A stretch of 64,000 nt of DNA from Protostelium mycophagum (Eukaryota; Evosea; Variosea; Protosteliida; Protosteliaceae), in NCBI GenBank assembly GCA_002081555.1, contig KV921028.1:165323-229322 (forward strand), in the 5' to 3' direction. The translations under genes and the position numbers were made by a program. The notes beneath the pieces were generated by a model. That model ran no database searches, was not told the DNA's origin, and worked only from the letters and a program-made list of their open reading frames with translations. Shown piece by piece: positions 35,158 to 44,428 of this stretch; the first letter of the stretch is position 1; the number at the start of each line of letters is the position of its first letter.

Positions 35158-38100
35158 TTAGGATTTCCTTTCAGCCTGAAGAATTAAGACGTAGGCTACG
35201 ATTTTATTGAAAAATATCTTTCGGAACACCCAGACAGACACCAGCGCTGCACACTTCAAGATATCATAGAAGGTGAACCCCGCCTGGTTGTGTCAGACTC
35301 CATCATGATGATGAGACATACAAAAAGGAATGAAGATCTGACCTCGTATAGATATTTCGGGGAAAAGACGGTCCAAATGAATAGGTGATGTCGCATGGCT
35401 AACACAAAAGCGCTGAAGCAAGAGAGGACCAGGCTTCTAACCGCGCAAATTCCAAGGATAGTCTGTGAAAAATTATTTGATGAAGACGACATCTCGAGCA
35501 TTGACCTGCAGGATCTTGTGGCCGTAGTCCTCCGGTTCCTGAAAGATTCAAAATTCAAAATTCAAAAATGGCGCCAAAATACCTTCCCGCCACTCTCCCC
35601 GAGTGACATGAAAATTCCAAGAATCAACCCAGAAATTGGTCCGGAAAAAGCAATCACCGCAGTCAAAACACCTACCACCACCTTCCCTTTTTACAACGTT
35701 GTAGACGCCAAAAGAATCACCTCGTTATAAGCAGTCAGCCCCGTATACGCCCCTCCGATGTCTATTGTGGCAGGGCTGTTGGAGTTTCCGAAATTAAAAT
35801 AGAATTGTGAACCCATCCAGAATGCAAAGACGAACTCGATCACAGCATGAGCTGCATCATTCAGAGCAAAGACACGTATTGACCTGACCTCTTTGGGAAC
35901 CAAACAGTCGGATGTAGCTGATGCATTGGATGATGATCAATGATATCACGGCGGCATTGTGGTTCCTGTGCAGCAAAAAGAATAATGAAAAGATCGGGAT
36001 GGACGACATCATGATCGTGCGTCGCATAATGTTCACGGCATCACCGCGGTTACGTGGTGACGTCATCGAGGCGATGGAGGTGATGAGCATTATGGTGAGG
36101 CACAAATAAATGAGCCGAGCCGTCTGGGTCTTTTCCAAAAAGAAAGGGAGCTGCAATCTTATTTTATTCAAAGATATCATTAAAATGTGATGGAAATTCA
36201 ATGTCAAATCTCAAAGATATCACAAATGTAAATTAAAATAAAAGTGAAAGTTGATTACGTATAAAAATTGACTTGGATAAATACTTAATTATGGGACTGA
36301 CCTGCATCTTATAGACAATCAACAGGGTGAATGAGATGTGAGAAGACCATCTGTAAGCTTGTGTGGGCATCTGGAGCCATTAAGATGTTTTTAAAATTTA
36401 AATTTCCTCACTGTGTTGGTGTGATTTTCTGTACATCGTGTGGCGAGGTATTGTAGAAGTGATGACGTCATGATGACGAAGGTGTAGGAGATCCAGAGGT
36501 TGTCGGGTAATTGGAGCCATTTAGCCACGTCAGGACCTCCCAGCCATTTATTACCCGTTTGGTTCCATGAACGCAATAATCTTGATGACGTCATCATGAG
36601 CATTGTATACATCTGTATGACGTCATCACCCTGACTCGTGGGACACCGCTCACCCAGAACACGGATTTATCCGAGAAATTTCGGTGAGTTTTCCAGCAGC
36701 GCAGTATGAGCATTGTAGACGTTAAGAAATACCAAGTTTGGTGCTCTTCTTCCACTGTACTGCTCCCTGATGACGTCATCAAAATCGAGAAATTTCGGTG
36801 AAAAGTCCCACCCATCAGACCGAATATGTACAGAGCCCCACCCACTGTGACCATCGAAATTTCAGCGAAATTTCGCCGCGTGACGAGATCCCCCACAGAA
36901 ATAGAGGGTAGATTCGTCAGATAGTGTACAAAGAGTGTGCTAAAAATAGAATATATGGGGGTCAAGAACCAGGCGTAGCCGCACAATGACGTATCGCCGA
37001 GTGTGATCCTCATGGACATGCAATATAACTTTGGAAGTAAAACAAACGTTACAAAGACCACCAATAATGTTTTTTTCTGAAATAATAAGTTTTTTTAATA
37101 GAATTTTAAATCAAGAATTCAAGTTTTCCAAAGTCATATTACCCAGCGGACACGGTTTGTACATCTCATCCGTTGCCATCGATACACGTAACACTAACGT
37201 GTTGCTCACAGCAACGGAGCGGTAGTTACCGCCATGATTCATTGTGAAATCGTACGAACCGTGTCCGCGGGCTCATACGCATAAGAAGATTAATGTTTAC
37301 AAACCATCACCCGAAATCGAAATCGATTTGCCTCTTTGCATATGGTTGTGGCCCTCAGGAACTCAACTGTGAAGCCTAAAGAGGACGCCGACAAGACGAG
37401 TACACCCGATAGTAACAACGGCAAGTCATAGTTGGAGAGTGTGTTGACCCATTGTCTTTGTATCGTTTGTAGGAACTGAAATCATGTGACCAGAATTTAT
37501 TTAGAATTTTTAAATCTTCAAAGAAATCTGATCATTGAAAAAATAAATTCACTCGAGTTACATGTTTTGAAACTGTTGTGATGCAATGAACGCATCTACA
37601 AAGCTCACGTCATTTTACAGCGTTGTAGATATGCAGATAAAAGTGTCATCTACAACGATTCGTACCTTGGAATAATTCTTTCTAGTCGTCTCGAGGTTTT
37701 GCCAGTTCTTTTCTTCATAAAATTTGGAGTGATTCTCTTCGGCCGATTGGTACCTGACCAATGTTATATTTGAATAAATATTAATTTTGTAAAATTGGAC
37801 ATTTGTGTACAAACTGACAGGTGTAGAAGAGTTTCGGCGGTTTGTGACACGGCACGATCATTTGAGACGTCCCAAAATATTGGACTCGCCCTCATGAGGT
37901 CCAATTGTTGTCTCGCGTTGATTTGTAACGCGCGTAAGATGGACTCATCTACACTCGTTCAGTGTCATTTTCTTGCTTTTTCGAAATAATAAAATACACC
38001 GTCAAAAGAATTGCCGCCCACAGAGCTGCAGAAGTACAATCATGTCACTGCTGTCAAATTCTACCCTAACATGTCAACCTGACAGGTATGACAGGTATGA

Positions 38101-40445
38101 CAGGTATTTTGAGAGTGATATCTCCATAGAAATGACAATCAAACTGAAGAGATGACGAACATAAATTGTTCGGGTAGTGCTTTCGTTTCTCTCTTACCGT
38201 GATTCGCACGTGCACTACCGTGAATCTGAGCGTCACTCTTAATTCCGTTCAAGAGCGACGCTAAAAAATGTCGACAGAAATTTGTGCCGATTGCTGTGTC
38301 GACATTTTTTAGTAAACTCGTAGAGAACTCTTGTAAAAACGAAAACACCACCCAATAAATTATTTTTGACGAGATATTGTAACTGCAGCATGAATAAAAT
38401 CGAAGAATTTTTGTCTGAAATAAACCTGATTCGGATTCCAACGGATCTATAATTAGATTCCCGAGGCTATTTTTAGGTATAGGGATACCCATCAATATGG
38501 ATAGTGTCGGTACTATGTCCACCTGTTCAACTACAAATGGTTAAGACGTCTTTCTGGTATTTGTAAAGATCTTGGTGATTGGGAAAGTACTTTGGTGCAA
38601 TTGCAGACATTATCGTTCATTATTGCTGCCACAGAGATCGCATAAATGCAGAGAAGTACGTTGTCGTACTACAGCAGAGAGCCACGTCACGAGAATTCCA
38701 ATGAGATTCGACATTATTTCCGAAAGTTTTATCACCAAAAGTGTTAAAATCGTACCTCGCTTGCCGAAGACCCCCTCTTGATATTCTTGGTCTAAGAAGA
38801 CTAGAATTGCACCGCTCTCGCCTTCAGTAGAACCACCGTGATTTCCCACCTGTCATGTGTAAATCTCGAATATATTTTCGTGAGTGTCCATCTACAACGA
38901 CAGAATGACTTTTCAACTTGAAAATTTGAATGGAGACATTTCTCGGATACTTTTTGTGATCATCCATCTACAACGATAGAATGGTCTTTTCAACTTGAAA
39001 ATGGAGGAAATATCTTGGAAAATAAGAATCAAGAAAATCACCTCGTTCATACCGTGGTCACTACATAAAATAAAAAGTGTTTTTCTATTGTGATTAACAT
39101 CCGTCCGCGAAATTTCATCGAAAATTCTGCCTATGACCTCATCCATCTCTTTTTGTTTCGGCTTCATCAGTGGGCTGGAGAAATTTCAACGAAAAATCAT
39201 CGTACAAACTCACCTCCTTGGTCCCCCAGAATGGCCCACATGGTCCAGTCCTAAGATGTTTCAATTAGATTTTTGAATATAACTTTAGATAAATTTATTT
39301 TTGATTTAATTTGATTTATTTCACAAAGAACATCAAGAATGAGGATTCTTCATTCCAGGAAAATTCCATGAATTTATAAAGATATGTACGCCTTGAATAT
39401 CGCATACAGACCATTCTGTACATGTGTATACATAAAACACATACAAATGCGTGTACAAACAGATTCTCCATTGCAGATTATAAAATCCCATAAAATAATC
39501 CAATCATATTAGTTGAAGAAAAATCCTGGAGATATGTTGACAAGAAATTACCCAAATAGTGTAGTATTGTACAGTCCCAATCATTCCTACTAAAAATAGA
39601 ATCAAGATGTCTCGTCACGTTGTTGTCGACCTCTACAGTATCCTGATGACGTCATCATGCGTGACTCGAAAATTCACCGAAAATTCAGATACTTACCGCC
39701 ACAAAAAAACTGGTCGTCCCGTCCTGTCTGTCGAAATGTTCTGGGAACAACCTGAAATTTCAACCAATTTTCACGTCATTTCTCTCACTTGAGCCACGTG
39801 TCATCCCCGTAAAATTCCAGTCTTTTTCCCGCCTTTTTCATCTGTACAACCCAGTTGTCGTCCTTCACCGCATCCGACTTGAAATTTAGTAGAAAATCCA
39901 GAAAGTTTGGGATACTGCCAGAGGTCATTGCTTTTATGCGGGGTAATGTCACTGTGGGCGCTGTCGCTTTACTGATATATGATTTTGCCTGTAGAATTTA
40001 ATAATTGATTATTCTGGTTTGTGATCCATCATAAATTTGATGATGTACTTTTGAATCTTTCGATTTCATGATCAACAGGAGCCAGGATGTATCTCACCTT
40101 TCCTTGTTCGATTAGCGCTCTGGTTCTGTCCATCACACTGTCTTGATCAAACAAGAAATCTGCTCTAAAGGCATCAACCACCATAAATACAAGACGATCG
40201 TATCGTCCCTGCTCCCACTGCACCATTTTAGACAGAGATCATCAGCTGACGTTGCAGATCTTCATCGGTGTCACTCGAAACTATAGAATGACCTGATCGA
40301 TCGAGCTTGGTGGCAGGGGCCTGTCTTTCAGTGTGGCCAGACCTGGCAATGGTGTCTTTTGCGGGAAGAATCCCATACAGAAGATGCATAGCCCAAATAA
40401 CTGTGCGAGGAGCAGGACGAAGCCTGTCCAGTGTGGATTGTTCAT
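35158..40445 (-). CDS. GPI ethanolamine phosphate transferase 2 (PIGG/GPI7-Las21 type)
   Basis: ER membrane enzyme that adds ethanolamine phosphate to the second mannose of GPI anchors. The start at 40,445 gives a signal-anchor helix (TGFVLLLAQLFGLCIFCMGF). The luminal domain belongs to the alkaline-phosphatase fold: LVFMVVDAFRADFLF (metal site, about 40,180), ATAPTVTLPRIKAMTSGS (about 39,940), FYGDDTW (39,800), CSDHGMNEVGNHGGSTEGES (about 39,050 and 38,830) and VEQVDIVPTLSILMGIPIP (about 38,500). Many membrane segments follow (38,000-35,300). The C-terminus RHHLFIWTVFSPKYLYE can be spliced across about 100 nt to CAALVSVWVFRKIFF and KS, stop 35,158-35,160; if unspliced the frame stops at 35,256. 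GNHGG fits PIGG/Las21 better than PIGO. More than fifteen exons. Confidence 0.88.
38229..38312. repeat. Two abutting inverted repeats inside PIGG
   Basis: A 12-bp arm pair with one mismatch (AGCGTCACTCTT at 38,229-38,240; AAGAGCGACGCT at 38,251-38,262) runs into a perfect 16-bp pair (CTAAAAAATGTCGACA at 38,261-38,276; TGTCGACATTTTTTAG at 38,297-38,312) with a 20-nt spacer. Both stems would form in the pre-mRNA. The second ends in a CATTTTTTAG acceptor-like sequence in both directions. Confidence 0.75.
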
Positions 40446-40620
40446 TATGTGACACGATCTGAAGACTTCCTTAGCTTTACAACTGGCAAAAATTTTTGGA
40501 GAGATATTAATAAAATAAGATAATAAATCATTTTAAAAAATCAAACTTTATTTTAAATCAAGTGATAGAAAAATATTCATTTCAGAAACAATAAAAATGC
40601 TCAAAACTCACAAAAAGAAT

Positions 40621-41757
40621 TTATTCAAAACCGTTCTGTCGCCTTAACGATCTATTGTGATGCTGTATCGCTTCTGTAAAGTCTTTGGACTTGAGTTCAT
40701 ACCATCTCGGACTTATTGATTTGTCCAGGGACCTCTGCATCTCTAAATATTGTTCGTGGAGCTCCTCTTGCCTCAGCCTCTCCAGTTCTGCAATCTCTTC
40801 ATCGTGTTTTTTTTGCAGTAACTCTCGTTCCTGTGACGTATCATTATGGATCACGTGATCATATTTCATCGAAAGATTTGGATTTTTTAATTTGAAAAAT
40901 GTTGGACTATAGAAGTTATAGAAGCTTCTGTAACTTGGAGCTTTGCCTCACCTGTCTTCGCAGTTCTATCAGAAAACTCTCAAATGACTCCAATACAACA
41001 TCTTGACCTTGTGCGGTTCTTGGTGCAAGTGGCAAGTTCTTCGGCAAATCAAATATGGAGCCGGTTGACTTATAAGTGGGGAAATTTCTTGAATTATGGT
41101 AGGAATCAAATGACCTTCAAAGTTTTAGAATCGATTCTTAAAACTCTGACCGAACCTTGACATGTGCTCCCTATCGCGATATTCATTCAAAAAATCTCCT
41201 TTGTATTTCTCTGGCGAGAAACGTGAATGTGGAGGTGATATGTGATTGCGGTGTTGTGTTGACATCTGCATGGGTGAATGTCGTGATAAAAATCTTCAAA
41301 ATTGAAAATAAATAAAATTATTACACAATCAAGTGAGGTTCCAATTTTCAATTTTAAATCTTACTTTTTGTGAACTCTCTGCAAATGAGTGAGAGAATCG
41401 TGCCGATGTCAGAGACGGTGCCTCTGAAAATAGATTTGGTGCAGCAGTTACACTCAGATGTTCAAGTTGCCCACTGAAGTCGCTCAATGACGCAGATCAT
41501 TAGAGGATCACCTTTCTCGCATGCTGTCTAATGCATTCAGCTCATCCACATGGTATGTCTTTTTGTGCCAGTCTTCGTCGCTGTTGCTAATCCTAACCTA
41601 TGCAGCTTAGAGATATAAATTTTCCAGAAGGACGCACCGTGCTTTGAGGAGATGTTCTTGACTTGTTGTATGAACTGAAATCCATCCCTCTTCTGGTCAT
41701 ATCAGGAGACTCAGAACGTGGTGGAGAGTTAAGAGTTGTGTTGAAGTGATGTTGCAT
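40621..41757 (-). CDS. Coiled-coil protein of unknown function
   Basis: Start at 41,757 (MQHHFNTTLNSPPRSESP). Exons spell a polar, serine/arginine-rich N-half (SARFSHSFAESSQK; RNHISPPHSRFSPEKYKG; DREHMSR) and a C-terminal charged coiled coil: ERELLQKKHDEEIAELERLR, then QEELHEQYLEMQRSLDKSIS, PRWYELKSKDFTEAIQHHNR and SLRRQNGFE, stop 40,621. The heptad-like run covers roughly the last 80 residues. No catalytic motif. With an axonemal dynein in the same window a ciliary or cytoskeletal role is imaginable, but that is only a guess. About six exons. It diverges from a secreted gene 156 bp away. Confidence 0.62.
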
Positions 41758-41913
41758 TGTCCAAGCTGCGATGTTGGTGTTGAACGTCAATTTCCAAGTT
41801 GTAAATTTGTCTCTTTACGCAGACGGACTGAAGAATGATCACATCCTTCATCGATTGGCAGCTCCAGAAGCGGGAAAGCACAATAGTTCACTTTTCCAAA
41901 CGATCTCTACCAC

Positions 41914-42630
41914 ATGAGGTCTTACGTCTTCATTTTTCTGATTCTGTGCCTCATCTCCATTATCAATTTAAATCTTCAATTCGATTCAGACTCCTACTAT
42001 TGTGGGAAGTCATGTATCGAGAACCAAGAAGCGAAACCGGTGAGTAAGATTACTTTCATATATCATCTTGTCACTCAAATGATACAGATCGAATCTTGCC
42101 GCTGCGAGGCAGGATTGCAGTGTTGTGAGGATCAGGTCGCCGGGTGGCAATGTCACAATGACACGACACACGTGTGTGCCAGTGACCAATTCAACGGAAA
42201 GAAAAGGCTCTGTGAGGTTTGTTGGGATCACATCATTTCGCATTGCATTCATTTTATGGTGACGCTGGTCACAGACAGGACTGTGTCCACAAAACACATC
42301 TTGATTTTTTGACAGCACATCACGCACATAATGATTCATTAGTTTTCTATATATACCTCTTAACAAATGGAAACCAACAATACGTCCACAATCTGAGATT
42401 ATATTTTTCATATAAAAAATAATACATCTCAAAAAATAAAACTTCTGTTGACTTTGAATAATTTTTCGCAGCTACCAGAAGTACAATTTCGAATTGAGGA
42501 GAATACACCAAAAAGCTGCAACGGGGAGTGCTATATGCCACAAGAGCCTCTCGAAGATGACGAACAATGCTTCCAACAATACTGTTGCAGACAAGGTCAT
42601 GTAGTTGCCTTCGAAAAGAAGTGTATATAG
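41914..42630 (+). CDS. Secreted cysteine-rich protein, unknown function
   Basis: Three exons (41,914-42,039; 42,088-42,216; 42,472-42,630) join in frame to 137 residues. Signal peptide (RSYVFIFLILCLISIINL). The mature part has many cysteines in repeated CxC and CC patterns: YYCGKSC, ESCRCEAGLQCCED, HVCASDQF, KSCNGECYMPQE and CFQQYCCRQGH, ending KKCI. This looks like a disulfide-rich extracellular protein, but I do not recognise a family and see no catalytic residues. The 255-nt second intron is longer than usual for this window. The tRNA-Trp copy begins 69 bp downstream. Confidence 0.72.
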
Positions 42631-42699
42631 ATTTTATGGCAAATGCATGAAATATAGTATACCGTTTTATGATGTCGAATGCAACAAATTTTCCAACAA

Positions 42700-42771
42700 G
42701 GCTCCTTAGCACAATGGCAGTGCATCCGACTCCAGATCGGAAGGTTGGGTGTTCAAGTCACTCAGGGGTCA
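42700..42771 (+). tRNA. tRNA-Trp (CCA), second copy
   Basis: 72-nt cloverleaf identical to the minus-strand gene at 16,228-16,299, anticodon CCA, no intron. A CTTTTGGTTTTTT terminator follows within 5 nt. Flanks differ from the first copy apart from a few bases, so it is not part of a long duplication. Confidence 0.95.
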
Positions 42772-43575
42772 TACCTTTTGGTTTTTTACACTTTTTTAAT
42801 GATTACCAGCCGATATCGGCAACATTGCAAGGCAAGAGAAATGCTCGATTCTCCTGAAGGAGGTCAAATGTTCCACTCACGGAGAACAGTCAACAAAGAG
42901 TGTATGTGCTCCCCCAGCTCTGCCACAATGGACTCACCGCTGCTTTCTTCGTGGTCACCCTCCTCTCAACCCTTTTCTAAAGGCATAAAAGGATCACATC
43001 TGCCCATCACACAACTAGAGCAAAAAGAGACGAAAAGTGTTTTTTTGCCCACGACGGCTTTTTCTGCCCGAACAAAAACTCACTTTATTTTATACTTTTA
43101 TTCTGCATGAAATATGGAGGCATGCTTCATCCGTCCGAGGCCAAAGTGAACATTCCATATGCCTCAAAGTTGTTATTCCAGGAACTGCAATCCATGAATA
43201 TTGCGCCGAGACTCAGGCTGCAAGATCTATAAAATATTTCCTCTTTAGATCTCGGTATCTACCGGCTTTGTACAGGTGTCCAAACTATGCTCGTTCATCA
43301 ACATTGCCGCGACAGTTCGGAACATCCGACATGAAACGGTGTGACATCCTCCATTCGGAATGTTGTCGTGACATTCCCATCATTGCTACCGCAATCGTTT
43401 GGTTCTTAACGCGTCGGACTCAATTTTTCAATGAAAGATTAACCTGGGATTGACAGCGGGTGACATCTCCTCCTTTCATGAATTCACGTCAAGAGCCGTG
43501 AGAACTACGGTTTCTTACTGTAATTCCTTGACTCGAAGCAAAATAGAAAAGCAAAACTCATTACTCAACAGAAAA
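42772..43575. other. Intergenic region before the secreted Cys-rich gene
   Basis: 804 bp. It includes the left 34-nt inverted repeat (43,053-43,086) and a 12-bp palindrome GCCGATATCGGC near 42,812. Open frames here (for example 43,037-43,453) show no signal peptide, domain or codon pattern that I trust. TATA-like TATAAAATATTT near 43,230 is too far upstream to assign. Confidence 0.45.
43053..43086 (+). repeat. Left 34-nt inverted repeat
   Basis: Begins GACGGCTTTTTCTGCCC and ends AACTCACTTT. Its reverse complement recurs at 44,239-44,272 with one mismatch. The GACGGC ends point outward on both sides, as in terminal inverted repeats. The pair encloses the secreted Cys-rich gene. Confidence 0.8.
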
Positions 43576-44145
43576 ATGCTCAAACACTCGCTCACCTTTC
43601 TCGTGTGCCTCTCGACAGCTCTTGCCTACACATATCAGAGTTTTGATGGCAGAAATTGTCAACCCCGGACCATCTTCTTCTCTGCGACCACTCCTAGCTG
43701 TCAGAACTCCCTTGGAGTTGCCTCTCAATTCACCGTCTGTGACAACAACGGAAACCTCCAAACGAGCCATTTCAATAGGACAAATTGTCTCGGGACCCCG
43801 GAGGAAATATCCACAACAGGCAAGGGAGGAGTCTGCGTTAATGAGGCTTTCTTCTCTGGCCCGTCGCACAGATATGACTGCTCTTCGATCTTTAACTTTG
43901 ACTACCAGCCGAGTGACTTCGTCGAAATCCATTACAACGAACCAAATTGCGTTGCTTCTAGAATTACGGTCGAAAGGAGATTGTGCAAGACCCCACAGTG
44001 TGTATCAGACTGCAGAAACTTCAGACCGCCTGTCGAGACATCTGTTTGCCCACAGAATACGATATACAGAGCTTGTGGAGATGACGCCAGGGTCAAGCAA
44101 TGGGTGAAGGACTACGCTCAAGCTGTTGCACAAATAAAGAACTAG
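43576..44145 (+). CDS. Secreted cysteine-rich protein, single exon, unknown function
   Basis: 189 residues without introns, which is rare in this window. Signal peptide (LKHSLTFLVCLSTALAYTY). About a dozen cysteines: RNCQPRTIFF, TPSCQNSLGV, FTVCDNNGNL, NCLGTPEE, GVCVNEAF, YDCSSIF, NCVASRITV, RLCKTPQCVSDCRNF, TSVCPQNTIY and ACGDD. The C-terminus VKQWVKDYAQAVAQIKN is helical. I do not recognise the family; the spacing suggests an extracellular disulfide-bonded domain. It stops 284 bp before the talin stop (convergent). A 34-nt inverted repeat lies on each side, which may mark a mobile or recently inserted segment. Confidence 0.75.
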   Translation: MLKHSLTFLVCLSTALAYTYQSFDGRNCQPRTIFFSATTPSCQNSLGVASQFTVCDNNGNLQTSHFNRTNCLGTPEEISTTGKGGVCVNEAFFSGPSHRYDCSSIFNFDYQPSDFVEIHYNEPNCVASRITVERRLCKTPQCVSDCRNFRPPVETSVCPQNTIYRACGDDARVKQWVKDYAQAVAQIKN

Positions 44146-44238
44146 ATGAATGCATGTTTCATTTGACATGTTTTCATCCAATTTCTTCTGTTTATACTTC
44201 CGAAGCATTTTTTGCTGTGATTTTAGTTCAAATTTTGG

Positions 44239-44272
44239 AAAGTGAGTTTTTGTTTGGGCAGAAAAAGCCGTC
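44239..44272 (-). repeat. Right 34-nt inverted repeat
   Basis: Reverse-complement partner of 43,053-43,086 with one difference. It lies 94 bp past the stop of the secreted gene. No clear target-site duplication is visible next to either arm. Confidence 0.8.
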
Positions 44273-44428
44273 ATCACACCCGGTTTTGGCGCCCTCAACT
44301 CGTGAGTTGTTCTACTTTTGTACAATAAATATAACCATCTACAACGCTGACGTCATCAAGCGATGTTTGGCGGTGCATACACTTGTCTGTTCCTAAATGT
44401 AAAAACATAAATAGCAATGTATCTATTT

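Noticed and set aside
38080-38106. Three tandem TGACAGGTA units, possible minisatellite or CRISPR-like array
   Set aside because: Only 27 bp in an intronic part of PIGG, no spacers; too small to be more than a slippage repeat.
42679-43110. 143-codon plus-strand frame
   Set aside because: It reads straight through the tRNA-Trp gene and its terminator.
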